Below are positions 1-8,448 of a stretch of 16,432 nucleotides of DNA, piece by piece (positions within the stretch are counted from its first letter, which is position 1; the number at the start of each line of letters is the position of its first letter). The notes under the pieces are model-generated. The model saw only the letters and a program-made list of their open reading frames with translations, ran no database searches and was not told the DNA's origin. This DNA comes from CG2-30-40-21 sp043806395 (GTDB lineage Bacteria > UBA9089 > CG2-30-40-21): positions 1-16,432 of the forward strand of contig JAZDHC010000265.1 of the NCBI GenBank assembly GCA_043806395.1. The letters run 5' to 3'. Made by a program: the position numbers and the translations under genes.

Positions 1-77
1 CCGCAGAGACGCAGAGTCGCAGAGAATTTTATATGCTTCACTCAGCGTTTCTTCTCTGCGACTCTGCGTCTCTGCGG
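1..77. repeat. Perfect 26-bp inverted repeat, cgcagaga-type
   Basis: Arms at 1-26 and 52-77 are exact reverse complements around a 25-nt spacer. Each arm is built of a roughly 8-nt unit (cgcagaga, cgcagagt, cgcagaga), so it is both palindromic and quasi-tandem. It lies 58 nt past the stop codon of the minus-strand MetE-fold gene and could form a strong 3' hairpin on that transcript. The base after the hairpin on that strand is outside the window, so I cannot tell whether a T-run makes it a terminator. The left end may be cut by the window edge. Confidence 0.85.
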
Positions 78-135
78 TGGAAAAATATCAAAATGAGAAT
101 TACTACCATTGCGTCAGTTTAAGGTTGTTGAGACA

Positions 136-1191
136 CTACAGTCTTCCTCCATCTTTCCCCTTCAGACAAGCAGAGAGCCTTGAGGTTAAGGACAGTATCC
201 TTTCTGCTGCTGCCTCTGATAATGCCCCTGTACCACAACTTGGGGTAATGATTACATTTTCAATTAATGCCTCTTTTGAAATAAAATCATGGCACAAGGA
301 TGAAATCCCATTATTAAATCGCCCAGTTAATGTTTCTATTGATTCCTTGATAATATCTTCAACGGTAGGGACTATTCCCCAGGCAAGTATCCCACCACCC
401 GAGAGAAAATGTTTAAGGCTTTCTGGATACAGGGATAAGGTATCAGCAAAGTTGTAGGCATCAAAGCTTAGAATATCTACCTCTGTTTCCAGCAAGACAG
501 ACCAATCTGTATTTCCACAACAGTGGATACCCACCAGACCCCCTAACTCTTGAATGTTGACAATAATCTCATTTAATGCCTGAATAACCATTTTTTTGTT
601 TAATGGCACATGAGCAGAACCAAAGGCAGAAAGATATGGTTCATCTAAAAATATGATCCCTTTTAGTCCAAGCTCCCTGAACTTGGTTAGTTGCCAGCAT
701 GCCTTCATGGTTAATCCCTTGATAATGGCATCAAAGAGTATCTCATTATAAATAACAGGTTTACCAGTTTCATCCTGAACCGTTAAGCCAAAGCTGATAG
801 GACCAGTTATTTGTCCCTTGATAAATCTTATGCTTTGGGGTATCTCCTTTTTTAGAATTTCCATCATGGTGTGGAATCCTGCACTGTATTTTTTTGTTAT
901 CTCAAACAGAGAGATATTATTTGATAGATATTTTTCGTAGAAACTCTCAAGCTCAGCCTCCATATTCTTTGAGGTGTCAAAAAATATTTTCTTGTTTTCT
1001 ATATCAAGATTTACACATGGAAGCCCTTCAGAGTATTGGACATACATATTTTCCAAAAAGCCTGTTTTAGGTAATTGGGGCCAAACAGGTATCTGGGTCA
1101 GATTTTCTAATATCATCCGACAGGCTGTCTCTGGGTTTTGATGTGGAAAACTTCCAATTGCAGTAGCTAAGTAATTGTCGTGAAGATTCAT
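136..1191 (-). CDS. UROD/MetE-fold methyltransferase-like protein
   Basis: A 351-residue protein of the uroporphyrinogen decarboxylase / cobalamin-independent methionine synthase superfamily, about the size of the MetE catalytic half with no N-terminal MetE domain. Visible landmarks are AIGSFPH at 11-17, WPQLPKTGFLENM at 37-49, GQITGP at 126-131, LDEP at 182-185, HCCGNTDW at 223-230 and PSCGTG at 317-322. By analogy with MetE, H223, C225 and C319 would bind zinc, and D244 sits near where MetE has its glutamate ligand. The fold suggests methyl transfer to or from a thiol, possibly from a corrinoid or folate donor, but the substrate cannot be read from sequence. A good AAAGGAG precedes the ATG by 5 nt. 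It follows purN by 44 nt on the same strand and is probably co-transcribed. UROD activity itself is unlikely because the cysteine/zinc motif fits the MetE-like branch better. Confidence 0.75.
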   Translation of the reverse strand: MNLHDNYLATAIGSFPHQNPETACRMILENLTQIPVWPQLPKTGFLENMYVQYSEGLPCVNLDIENKKIFFDTSKNMEAELESFYEKYLSNNISLFEITKKYSAGFHTMMEILKKEIPQSIRFIKGQITGPISFGLTVQDETGKPVIYNEILFDAIIKGLTMKACWQLTKFRELGLKGIIFLDEPYLSAFGSAHVPLNKKMVIQALNEIIVNIQELGGLVGIHCCGNTDWSVLLETEVDILSFDAYNFADTLSLYPESLKHFLSGGGILAWGIVPTVEDIIKESIETLTGRFNNGISSLCHDFISKEALIENVIITPSCGTGALSEAAAERILSLTSRLSACLKGKDGGRL

Positions 1192-1207
1192 GTTGTCTCC
1201 TTTAGGA

Positions 1208-1227
1208 ATAAGTCCTACAGGACTTAT
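1208..1227. repeat. 20-nt palindrome before the MetE-fold gene
   Basis: ATAAGTCCT at 1208-1216 is the exact reverse complement of AGGACTTAT at 1219-1227, with a 2-nt centre. It lies in the 44-nt gap between purN and the MetE-fold gene, directly upstream of that gene's AAAGGAG (1197-1203). In the bicistronic mRNA it could form a small intercistronic hairpin that affects mRNA decay or re-initiation. It may equally be one more copy of a dispersed palindromic repeat. Confidence 0.6.
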
Positions 1228-1235
1228 AAGACCTA

Positions 1236-1808
1236 TTATAGTTTACTATACAATGCAATAGCCTCAGGATAAACCTGATGTTCTATTCTTAACATCCTTT
1301 CAGACAGGGATTCCACGGTATCATCCTCAAACACATCCACTGCCCTTTGCATAATAATTGTCCCGGTATCCATACCCTCATCCACCACATGTACGGTTAC
1401 ACCAGTAATCTTTACCCCATATTCAATTGCCTGTTGTTGAGCATGTAAACCAGGGAATGCTGGCAATAGTGCAGGATGAATATTCAGGATACGATCCTTG
1501 TAAGCACCGATAAAACAGGGTGTTAAAATCCGCATAAACCCCGCTAAAACAACTAATTCCACCCCATTTGCCTTAAGCTGACTAATTACTTGCTGCTCAT
1601 AATCTTGCCATGATGGAAAATCTTTTGGGTTAATGAACAGGGTTTTAATCCCTGCCTCATCTGCCCTTTCCAGGGCATAAGCATCCCTTTTGTTGCTTAT
1701 AACTATTCTGATAGTTGCGTTCAACTTACCATCATTGATGGCATCAATGATGGCTTGAAGGTTTGACCCCCTTCCTGAGACTAATACACCTAATGATACG
1801 ATTGCCAT
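1236..1808 (-). CDS. purN: Phosphoribosylglycinamide formyltransferase
   Basis: PurN transfers the formyl group of 10-formyl-tetrahydrofolate to GAR in the third step of purine synthesis. The 190-residue product has the phosphate loop SGRGSN (residues 11-16) and the catalytic triad of the family, N109 and H111 in NIHPALLP and D147 in VDEGMD. These match N106, H108 and D144 of the E. coli enzyme with a constant offset of three. An in-frame ATG at 1826 would add six residues. I reject it because AAGGAG (minus strand, 1816-1821) lies just upstream of the ATG at 1808, and the promoter predicted at 1828-1856 would start transcription around 1821, after the longer start. It is the first gene of a likely two-gene unit with the MetE-fold gene, and both families deal in one-carbon chemistry. 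Confidence 0.95.
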   Translation of the reverse strand: MAIVSLGVLVSGRGSNLQAIIDAINDGKLNATIRIVISNKRDAYALERADEAGIKTLFINPKDFPSWQDYEQQVISQLKANGVELVVLAGFMRILTPCFIGAYKDRILNIHPALLPAFPGLHAQQQAIEYGVKITGVTVHVVDEGMDTGTIIMQRAVDVFEDDTVESLSERMLRIEHQVYPEAIALYSKL

Positions 1809-1827
1809 TTGTTTTACTCCTTCCATT

Positions 1828-1856
1828 AGGATACAATAATCCTATGGATTTGTCAA
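1828..1856 (-). promoter_or_regulatory. Sigma-70-type promoter of purN
   Basis: On the minus strand TTGACA (1851-1856) is followed after exactly 17 nt by TATCCT (1828-1833). The -35 box is perfect and the -10 box matches 4 of 6. Predicted transcription start is near 1821, giving a short leader with the purN ribosome-binding site. It diverges from the promoter at 1930-1958. Confidence 0.55.
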
Positions 1857-1929
1857 GGAAAAAATGCAAAATTTATCAAGCTGTTACAATTAAAAAAATT
1901 TACCCTTACAATTCTTGTAGAATTTTCAC

Positions 1930-1958
1930 TTGACAATTTCTCAGAAATGTGTTAGACT
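1930..1958 (+). promoter_or_regulatory. Sigma-70-type promoter of the PHP-epimerase block
   Basis: TTGACA (1930-1935) is separated by 17 nt from TAGACT (1953-1958). The -35 box is perfect and the -10 box matches 4 of 6. The start would be near 1965, so the transcript would begin just before the hairpin at 1975-1995 and reach the PHP start at 2016. Confidence 0.5.
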
Positions 1959-1974
1959 TCAAACTTAAAGGGAA

Positions 1975-1995
1975 GGGCAGGTGCAAGACCTGCCC
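1975..1995. repeat. REP-like hairpin in the PHP gene leader
   Basis: GGGCAGGT (1975-1982) and ACCTGCCC (1988-1995) are exact reverse complements around a 5-nt loop; the element continues into cctaca. It resembles the short GC-rich hairpins dispersed in many bacterial genomes. Read on the minus strand it begins tgtagg followed by the stem, and the hairpin at 8409-8426 is likewise preceded by gtag. It sits in the 5' leader between the predicted promoter and the PHP start. Confidence 0.65.
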
Positions 1996-2015
1996 CTACA
2001 AACAGGTGATGTTTT

Positions 2016-2660
2016 ATGATAGATTTACATACTCATTCACTGCTTTCTGATGGGATACTTTTACCCTCAGAGTTATTACAGCAGGCAAAAGTCAGGGGAA
2101 TATCAACTCTTGCCATTACTGACCATGTTGATTTGTCAAACATTGACTGGGTGATACCACGGCTTGTAAGTGTTTGTGGGCATCTAAAAGGACAAGGGGT
2201 TTGCCTTATTCCAGGGGCAGAGATAACCCATGTTCCACCAGAATTAATTGCCTCAATGGCTAAAAAGGCAAGGGAGTTAGGGGCAAAGATTGTGATTGTT
2301 CATGGTGAAACAATTGTTGAACCAGTACCGAGGGGAACAAATCTGGCAGCCTTAAACAGTGATATTGATATTCTTGCTCATCCGGGTTTATTAACCCAGG
2401 AAGAGGCAGAGTTAGCAAGGCAAAGGGGTATTGCCTTAGAGATTACCGCGAGGAGAGGACATTGCCTCACCAATGGGCTTGTGGCAAAGATGGCACTCTT
2501 GACCGGGGCAAGGCTTATCTTGAATACAGATAGCCATACAGATACAGATTTGATTACCATGGAGGAGGCAGAAAAGATTGCCCGTGGGGCAGGGATAGAG
2601 GATTTTAAGATGCTGATAAAAAATTCAGAGCAGATTGTTGCTAAATATAAGGAGGATTAG
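2016..2660 (+). CDS. PHP-domain phosphoesterase, histidinol-phosphatase-like
   Basis: A 214-residue protein made up of one PHP (polymerase and histidinol phosphatase) domain. The metal-binding motifs are complete: HTH at 5-7 with D12, ITDH ending at H37, GAE with E69, H96 in IVHGE, LAHPG with H122, and NTDSH with D172 and H174. These fit a tri-metal phosphoesterase site acting on a small phosphorylated substrate. It is shorter than classical histidinol-phosphate phosphatases (about 260-280 residues), and no other his gene is nearby, so the substrate is open. AGGTGA precedes the ATG. The last codons carry AAGGAGG, the ribosome-binding site of the epimerase that starts directly after the stop, so the two are tightly coupled and the substrate may be a sugar phosphate or nucleotide. 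Confidence 0.85.
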   Translation: MIDLHTHSLLSDGILLPSELLQQAKVRGISTLAITDHVDLSNIDWVIPRLVSVCGHLKGQGVCLIPGAEITHVPPELIASMAKKARELGAKIVIVHGETIVEPVPRGTNLAALNSDIDILAHPGLLTQEEAELARQRGIALEITARRGHCLTNGLVAKMALLTGARLILNTDSHTDTDLITMEEAEKIARGAGIEDFKMLIKNSEQIVAKYKED

Positions 2661-3605
2661 ATGGCAAGGTATTTGATTACAGGAGGAGCTGGATTTATTG
2701 GTTCCAATATTGCGGCAAGGTTGGTTAAGGATAAAGAACAGGTCAGGATTATAGACAATTTTTCCACAGGCAAAAGAGAAAATATTGCTGAATTCTTGAA
2801 TGGTATTGAGGTTGTAGAGGCGGATATATTTAATCTCGATGCTGTGAGAGAGGCAGTTAAGGGGGTAGATTTCGTTTTTCATGAGGCTGCATTGCCTTCA
2901 GTTGCCAGGTCAGTAGCTGACCCGATAAGGGCAAATGAGGTAAATATTACCGGTACATTGAATATTTTAGTTGCCTCAAGGGATGCAGGGGTAAAGAGGG
3001 TAGTTTATGCTTCATCATCCTCAGCCTACGGAGATACCCCAACCCTTCCAAAGAAAGAGGATATGAAAACTTCTCCGCTTTCACCCTATGCTGTTACCAA
3101 ATTAACTGGTGAGGAATATTGTAAGGTTTTTTATTCCCTGTATGGGTTGGAAACCGTAGCACTGAGATATTTTAATGTCTTTGGTCCCAATCAGGATCCT
3201 ACTTCCCATTATTCTGCGGTAATACCAAAGTTTATTACCCTGATGCTTACAGGAAACCAGCCAACAATATATGGGGATGGGGAGCAGTCAAGGGATTTTT
3301 CCTATATAGATAATGTTGTTAATGCCAATCTCAATGCTACCGTAGCAGTTAAGGGGATAGGAGAGGCATTTAATATTGCCTGTGGGGAGAGAATAACCTT
3401 GAATGTACTCTGTGAAAAGCTGAATAAAATATTGGGCACAGATTTTTCACCAATATATGCAGATTCTCGACAAGGTGATGTGAGGCACTCCTTAGCTGAT
3501 ATATCCAAGGCACAGGACTGTCTGAAATATTTTTCATCAATCAATGTAGATAAGGGGTTGGAGCTGACTGTGGAATGGTATAGGCAGAGGCTCAATCTTA
3601 GCTGA
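2661..3605 (+). CDS. NAD-dependent UDP-sugar epimerase (UDP-GlcNAc 4-epimerase-like SDR)
   Basis: A 314-residue extended short-chain dehydrogenase. The N-terminal Rossmann motif is TGGAGFIGS (G8, G11, G14), followed by IDNFSTG for the NAD ribose, and the catalytic residues are the serine run at 118-121 with Y143 and K147 (SPYAVTK). HEAALPSVARSVADP (74-88) resembles the WbpP/UDP-N-acetylglucosamine 4-epimerase group more than classical GalE. RYFNVFGP (169-176) and the GDGEQSRDFSYIDNVV region (205-220) are standard for sugar epimerases and dehydratases. It probably interconverts UDP-GlcNAc and UDP-GalNAc, or a related uronic acid pair, for a surface glycan. Zero-base spacing to the PHP gene and the downstream ligase-like and DUF2723 genes support a glycan role. 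The exact sugar cannot be assigned from sequence. Confidence 0.85.
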   Translation: MARYLITGGAGFIGSNIAARLVKDKEQVRIIDNFSTGKRENIAEFLNGIEVVEADIFNLDAVREAVKGVDFVFHEAALPSVARSVADPIRANEVNITGTLNILVASRDAGVKRVVYASSSSAYGDTPTLPKKEDMKTSPLSPYAVTKLTGEEYCKVFYSLYGLETVALRYFNVFGPNQDPTSHYSAVIPKFITLMLTGNQPTIYGDGEQSRDFSYIDNVVNANLNATVAVKGIGEAFNIACGERITLNVLCEKLNKILGTDFSPIYADSRQGDVRHSLADISKAQDCLKYFSSINVDKGLELTVEWYRQRLNLS

Positions 3606-3635
3606 AAATATAGGCGAGAAAAGGCACAGAGAAGA

Positions 3636-3672
3636 ACAACCCCCTAACCCCCTTTATTAAGGGGGAATATTG
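3636..3672. repeat. 37-bp dispersed repeat, copy 1
   Basis: A C-rich block followed by CCCCCTT-TATT-AAGGGGG, a 7-bp stem with a 4-nt loop, ending aatattg. It matches positions 13294-13330 at 36 of 37 bases in the same orientation. It lies 30 nt past the epimerase stop and could act as a hairpin between the epimerase and ligase genes. There is no T-run after it, so it is not a typical intrinsic terminator. Confidence 0.85.
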
Positions 3673-3680
3673 TCCCCCCG

Positions 3681-3708
3681 TTGGACTTATCATCTTAAAT
3701 TGTATAAC
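3681..3708 (+). promoter_or_regulatory. Weak promoter candidate before the ligase-TPR gene
   Basis: TTGGAC (3681-3686), a 16-nt spacer and TATAAC (3703-3708). The -10 box matches 5 of 6 but the -35 box only 3 of 6. It would give the ligase-like gene its own start site about 60 nt upstream. The evidence is marginal. Confidence 0.25.
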
Positions 3709-3777
3709 AAAAGATATGGGACACGATGAGCCGTTGGCGGGGGCAGGGGGAGAGGGTAAGGCGAAGAGAATTTCATC

Positions 3778-6102
3778 ATGAATGAACAAAGAATAGAAAA
3801 ATATTGTCATACTATTATTGAATATGGCTTCTTGGGGCTTCTCTTAGTAGTTCCCCTTTATTTTGATGCGCAAGCCAGCGGTGTTTTTGATACTACCAAG
3901 ATAGCAGTCTTGCGGTTTTTTACTATAATTATCCTGACCGCATGGTTAGTCAAGGCTGTACTTATTGGACATGTATTTGTGCGAAGCAAATTGGACATGC
4001 CAGTATTGGCTTTTTTCTGGGCAAGCATTCTCTCTACAATATTCTCTGTGTATCCTTATACAAGTCTGGTTGGAGCATATAAGCGGCATGAGGGGCTAAC
4101 TACAACCATAAGCTATATTCTTCTCTTCTTTGTAGCCACCAACTTTCTTCACAAAAAAGATTTATTTAAAAAGACAATCTATGTTATCTTTGCCGTGGCA
4201 ACCATCTCATCTATTTATGGTGTGCTGCAAAAATTGGGCATGGACCCTACAAATTGGGCATCAAATGTCAAAGATAGGGCTGTTTCTTTCTTTGGCAATC
4301 CCATCTTCTTTGGTGCCTATCTTTGCATGACCATTCCTCTAACACTGGGCTTTTTTCTCAAGCAAAGGCAAGGGCAAGGGCAAAGGCAGATACTGCCTGC
4401 TAAGAAAAAGACAAAGGGAAAGGCCATTGTTGCTATGCCTTCTACAAAGGGGAGTCAAGCAGTATGGTTGTATGGGGTTATTCTATGCCTGTCGTTTGCC
4501 GGTGAAATATATGCCATGAGTCGTGGGCCATGGGTAGGTTTATTCATGGCTATGGTTTTATTTGGTATCATGTCCGGGAAAAGAGTGCTATTTGAAAACA
4601 AGGTGAGACTGGGTATTATATGTGCGGTTTTTGGTTTACTTATATTGTCTGCCTCTGTTGGTCCTCACTCTATTTTTGAGAGAATTTCTTCAACGGTGGC
4701 AATAAAAGAGACCGCAACTGGTGAAAAAAAGGCTGAGATTACTGGTGGGGCGGGAAATCGGCTCAAGATATGGGAAAGGTCAGCTCATATTATGCTTGAT
4801 TATCCTGTATTTGGGATTGGGCTGGATTCCCTGAAGTTTGTTTATACCAGATACAAGACCCTGCTTATGGAAAGTCTGGAAGGGCATAATGTTGATTATG
4901 ATCGTTCGCACAATGAATTCTTTGATATAGGTGTTATGCGTGGGTTTGTGGGATTGGGTGTCTACCTTTGGTTGTTCTTTTCTTTTTTCTTTCTTTGCTG
5001 GAAGGCACATCAAGGGATGAAGGATTCAAACGAGCGGTTGGTGCTGCTTGGTATTTGTTCGGCTGTTCTGGCATATCATGCTCAAAGTTTTTTTGCCTTT
5101 GCTGTTTGTTCGTTTACCATCATCTTTTGGACACTGATGGGAATGGGCATGGTACAGGCAGGATATATTACCATACCACAGGAAGTGAAGAGGCAAATAG
5201 GAAAAATTTCTCCTGTCAGATATGGTTTAAGTGGCTTAATTATTGTCATGGGAGTATTTCTTTTCTATTTAGCCCATTTTCCATATAAGGCAGATATATG
5301 CTTTCGCGAAGGGGAGAGGGCTATTAATGAGAACAACTTGGATAAGGCATTGGAGATGTACGAAAATGCAGTGAAATTCAATCCATGGGAACGGCATTAT
5401 TATGGGGAGATTACCTTTACCTACTACAAAAAGGCTGCATCTATCCCCATGGAAGACAGAGATAAAAAAAAGGAGTGGATACAGAAGGCATTTAACAGGA
5501 TAAGCGATGCCTTTGTCTTAAATCCAAATGATGGTTATTTTTATAATATAATGGGTGCCATCTATGCCTTAGCCTATGATGTGGATGGAAGGGAACAGGA
5601 TAAACAGATGGCATTTAAGTCTTACAAGACAGCATTGAAGTACAATATTGTTTTTGCTGAGCCACACAATAATATGGCAGCACTATATTCAAAACTTAAC
5701 CAATATGAGGATGCTCTCAGAGAATACAAAAGTGTTGTAAGGATAATCCCTGACGATTTTCAGTGTCTAAGCACAATTGGTGACATATATTTTAAGATGG
5801 GACAGATGGATAAGGCAATCCAGTGGAATCAGAAGGCATTAGCTATAAATCCAAATCTTTCCAGAGCACTCCATCGGCTGGGGGAGATATATTTCTCCAT
5901 GGGAGCATATCCATCCTCTGCCATGTGCTTTAAGCGAATAACTGAGGTAGAGCCGTCCAATATTAGTGTGCATACTGACCTTGGGGCAGCCTTGCTCAGG
6001 GGTGGGAAGGTAAGGGAGGCTCGGGAAGAGTTTGAGTTTGTCCTGAGTCATGAGCCAGGGAATATATATGTTCGAGGGATATTAGGGTCGCTTCCAATGT
6101 AA
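3778..6102 (+). CDS. O-antigen ligase/polymerase-like membrane protein with TPR tail
   Basis: A 774-residue polytopic protein. Around a dozen hydrophobic segments fill residues 15-500. Between them lie the Wzy_C/O-antigen ligase signatures: SRGPW at 248-252, and SHNEFFDIGVMRG at 377-389 in a long periplasmic loop ending next to a membrane helix. R249 and H378 correspond to the arginine and histidine typical of WaaL, Wzy and the PglL/PilO protein O-oligosaccharyltransferases. Residues 505-774 form about six TPR units (for example 627-660, 661-694, 695-728). Such enzymes join lipid-linked glycans to lipid A, to other glycans or to proteins. A basic low-complexity stretch at 195-225 is an insertion in a loop. 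The ribosome-binding site is weak. The target (lipid, polymer or protein) is not determined, and the TPR tail would suit docking a protein partner. Confidence 0.85.
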   Translation: MNEQRIEKYCHTIIEYGFLGLLLVVPLYFDAQASGVFDTTKIAVLRFFTIIILTAWLVKAVLIGHVFVRSKLDMPVLAFFWASILSTIFSVYPYTSLVGAYKRHEGLTTTISYILLFFVATNFLHKKDLFKKTIYVIFAVATISSIYGVLQKLGMDPTNWASNVKDRAVSFFGNPIFFGAYLCMTIPLTLGFFLKQRQGQGQRQILPAKKKTKGKAIVAMPSTKGSQAVWLYGVILCLSFAGEIYAMSRGPWVGLFMAMVLFGIMSGKRVLFENKVRLGIICAVFGLLILSASVGPHSIFERISSTVAIKETATGEKKAEITGGAGNRLKIWERSAHIMLDYPVFGIGLDSLKFVYTRYKTLLMESLEGHNVDYDRSHNEFFDIGVMRGFVGLGVYLWLFFSFFFLCWKAHQGMKDSNERLVLLGICSAVLAYHAQSFFAFAVCSFTIIFWTLMGMGMVQAGYITIPQEVKRQIGKISPVRYGLSGLIIVMGVFLFYLAHFPYKADICFREGERAINENNLDKALEMYENAVKFNPWERHYYGEITFTYYKKAASIPMEDRDKKKEWIQKAFNRISDAFVLNPNDGYFYNIMGAIYALAYDVDGREQDKQMAFKSYKTALKYNIVFAEPHNNMAALYSKLNQYEDALREYKSVVRIIPDDFQCLSTIGDIYFKMGQMDKAIQWNQKALAINPNLSRALHRLGEIYFSMGAYPSSAMCFKRITEVEPSNISVHTDLGAALLRGGKVREAREEFEFVLSHEPGNIYVRGILGSLPM

Positions 6103-6120
6103 GTGTAAGGAATAGGCAAT

Positions 6121-6220
6121 TAGGCTGTAGGCTGAAGACTGTTAGTTTGAAAGACGCGGACTACATCAATAATTCTGTGTTTCTGTTCCTTCACCCTACA
6201 GTCTAAACATCTACAGCCTA
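6121..6220. repeat. Imperfect inverted repeat between the two TPR-membrane genes
   Basis: TAGGCTGTAG (6121-6130) is the exact reverse complement of 6211-6220, and AGACTGT (6136-6142) of 6198-6204, giving 22-23-nt arms with a diverged middle around a 55-nt centre. It fills most of the 147-nt spacer between the ligase-like gene and the DUF2723 gene. The arms again consist of a short repeated unit (ctgtaggctgaagactg), the same design as the repeats at the ends of the window but with unrelated sequence. Confidence 0.7.
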
Positions 6221-6249
6221 TCTACCTGAGTAGTAATGGATAAATTTTC

Positions 6250-8397
6250 ATGGCAAAAAAAACAAAACAAAAATCAAAAACATTACAAAAAACAGAAAAA
6301 CCATGGATGCCACAGGAACAAGCAGTTGAGGCAATTCCAGTAAAGGATAGGGAATACCTGTGGGGGATATTGCTCTTTCTTGGGGTGCTTGGGTGCTATC
6401 TGCATGTGGTTACGCCCACCGTTTCTTTTAGCGATAGTGGTGATTTTATTACCTGTGCTTATACGCTGGGCATTGCCCATCCCACAGGGTATCCTACATG
6501 GACAATGCTTGGGCATTTGCTTACCTATCTTCCTCTGTCAAACATCGGGATGCGGGTTAATCTTTTGCCTTGTATCTCCGGTGCCTTAGCCGTGATGCTG
6601 GTTTATTTTTGTCTGCTCAAACTAACCAGAAAGGTAATAATAGCTATTGCTGGAGCAGGTGCTTTTGCTTTTTCCTTTACTCATTTCAGGGTATCGCAAA
6701 TAGCAGATGTATATTCGCTTTATGCTGCTTTTGCCACTTTAATTATTCTCACCCTGCTTGTTTGGCGTGAGACCAGAAAACCATTTCACCTGTATCTTGG
6801 GGCATTTGTTTATGGGCTTGCTTTTACCAACCATCTTTTGATCATTACCCTTTTTCCGGCAATATGTTATCTGATCTGGGCAATAGACAGAAAAGCCTTG
6901 TTTTCTGTCCATACCATGGGCAGAATGACCCTGTTCTTCTTTTTGGGTTTGATTCCATATGTGTATTTACCTATTCGTGGATTTCAGCATCCCTTGATTG
7001 ACTGGGGAGAACCTACCACCATCACCAGCTTTTTGCGGCTTATTACTGGTGGAATCTACAAAGGGAGTATGCTTAAGGATACTGCCTCTTCTGCCCAACT
7101 TATGGAAATGTGGAGTCATCATCTTTACCTTCTGGCTAAACAATTTACCCCTTATCTTTTGCCTTTAGTCTTATTGGGAGTATGGAAACTCTATCGAAAC
7201 AGTTTGCGAATTTTAATATTTCTTGGACTTATCTTTTTGTGTAATACAATCTATTCGCTTGGGTTACAAAAGATTCTTGAGGGATTAATAGATGATGAAT
7301 CATATCATTTGCCCTCATTTGTGGTGATGTCCATATTAATGGGATATGGAATGCTAACAGTATATGACTGGACTTGGCCAAGGATAGTAAAAAAGATTGT
7401 CCGTTGTCTAATGCCTTTAATACCAATTATTCCCTTGATTACCTACTATCATCAGGCAGATGTGAGTCGCTATTTCTTTGCCCGTGACTATGGGATGAAT
7501 ATACTAAGGCATCTTCCAGAAAAGGCAATGTTGTTTAATCAGGTTGATTACAATGTTTTTCCCTTATGGTATCTTCAATATGTAGAAAATGTCCGATTGG
7601 ATGTGCCAGTATTTAGTGTCTTGTTTTTAACCAGACCATGGTATGTGGATAGAATGCTCAAACTCTACCCTGAGGTAAAATTAACCTGCAAATCAACCGA
7701 ACCCTATGGACAGATATTTTCTAATATCATCAATAATAATGTCAATGATTATCAAATCTATTTCACCCATGACTTTGCTACACAAAGGGATGCAAATGCC
7801 CCAATGCCTCAGGAGGCTGTGAAAGAGGGCATTCTGTACAGCTTGCAAGGCAAGAGCACAGGAGAAGAATTACCATACAACTATCGTGGAATATTTGACT
7901 CACATATTTACAAGGAGGTCTGGGCTAATGAGGTCACAGGTGTTTATGGATATTATTATGCCTGGCTGGGACAAGATGCTCTTCAGAATAACGAGTTTCC
8001 AAAGGCAATCAGTTATTTGAAAAAGGCAATGAAATTTGACAAAAACAATGTGTCTTATTACCCCAACCTTGCCCTTGCCTACAATTCTCAAAAAAAATAT
8101 GCAGAAGCACTTTCTATCCTGAACGAAGGGGCTAAAATACATGCAGATAAGGTGGAGATATGGTACTCTATGGCTACAACGAATTACGAGATGGCACAAT
8201 ATGATGAGGCTATCTCTAATCTTCAAAAGGCATTGAGTATCAATCCAGATAATGCCAGTGTTTATGATCTGCTTGGTATTTGCTATCATTTTAAGGGGAT
8301 GAAACAGCAAGCCATTGAGGCACTTCAAACAAGCCTGAGGCTTAATCCATCTTCTCAAGAGACAATGAATCATTTGAGGATGGTTCAGGGACAGTAA
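6250..8397 (+). CDS. DUF2723 (TMEM260-like) membrane protein with TPR tail
   Basis: A 715-residue protein with a lysine-rich cytoplasmic N-terminus (1-18), about ten membrane segments between 37 and 400, a soluble region and four clear C-terminal TPRs (565-599, 600-634, 635-668, 669-702). The first loop carries SFSDSGDF (59-66) and AHPTGYPTW (76-84), the acidic and HPxGYP signatures of DUF2723, and QIADVY (150-155) matches a second conserved spot. The human DUF2723 protein TMEM260 is a protein O-mannosyltransferase with a GT-C-type fold, so a glycosyltransferase using a lipid-linked sugar at the outer face is a reasonable inference for this homologue. It follows the ligase-like gene on the same strand, and both end in TPRs, suggesting a joint role. 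The ribosome-binding site is poor (aatgga). Confidence 0.85.
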   Translation: MAKKTKQKSKTLQKTEKPWMPQEQAVEAIPVKDREYLWGILLFLGVLGCYLHVVTPTVSFSDSGDFITCAYTLGIAHPTGYPTWTMLGHLLTYLPLSNIGMRVNLLPCISGALAVMLVYFCLLKLTRKVIIAIAGAGAFAFSFTHFRVSQIADVYSLYAAFATLIILTLLVWRETRKPFHLYLGAFVYGLAFTNHLLIITLFPAICYLIWAIDRKALFSVHTMGRMTLFFFLGLIPYVYLPIRGFQHPLIDWGEPTTITSFLRLITGGIYKGSMLKDTASSAQLMEMWSHHLYLLAKQFTPYLLPLVLLGVWKLYRNSLRILIFLGLIFLCNTIYSLGLQKILEGLIDDESYHLPSFVVMSILMGYGMLTVYDWTWPRIVKKIVRCLMPLIPIIPLITYYHQADVSRYFFARDYGMNILRHLPEKAMLFNQVDYNVFPLWYLQYVENVRLDVPVFSVLFLTRPWYVDRMLKLYPEVKLTCKSTEPYGQIFSNIINNNVNDYQIYFTHDFATQRDANAPMPQEAVKEGILYSLQGKSTGEELPYNYRGIFDSHIYKEVWANEVTGVYGYYYAWLGQDALQNNEFPKAISYLKKAMKFDKNNVSYYPNLALAYNSQKKYAEALSILNEGAKIHADKVEIWYSMATTNYEMAQYDEAISNLQKALSINPDNASVYDLLGICYHFKGMKQQAIEALQTSLRLNPSSQETMNHLRMVQGQ

Positions 8398-8408
8398 GGG
8401 ATTGTAGC

Positions 8409-8426
8409 GGAAGTCTTCAGGCTTCC
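8409..8426. repeat. REP-like hairpin before the HAD gene
   Basis: GGAAGTC (8409-8415) pairs with GGCTTCC (8420-8426), with one G-T pair, over a TTCA loop. It fills most of the 51-nt gap between the DUF2723 gene and the HAD start and is preceded by gtag, as is the hairpin at 1975-1995 when that one is read on the minus strand. Confidence 0.55.
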
Positions 8427-8448
8427 ATCTCTTCGATTGGAGCATATG

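Noticed and set aside
77..457. Plus-strand frame of 126 codons
   Set aside because: Antisense to the 3' part of the MetE-fold gene, whose motifs are clear; it has no motif or ribosome-binding site of its own.
4361..4390. aaggca/agggca tandem repeat inside the ligase-like gene, considered as a frameshift hot spot or phase-variable tract
   Set aside because: The units are 6 nt, so copy changes keep the frame; it only changes the length of a basic cytoplasmic loop.
7900..8445. Open frame of 181 codons on the minus strand
   Set aside because: It lies antisense to the TPR region of the DUF2723 gene, has no recognisable motif, and no ribosome-binding site was found.
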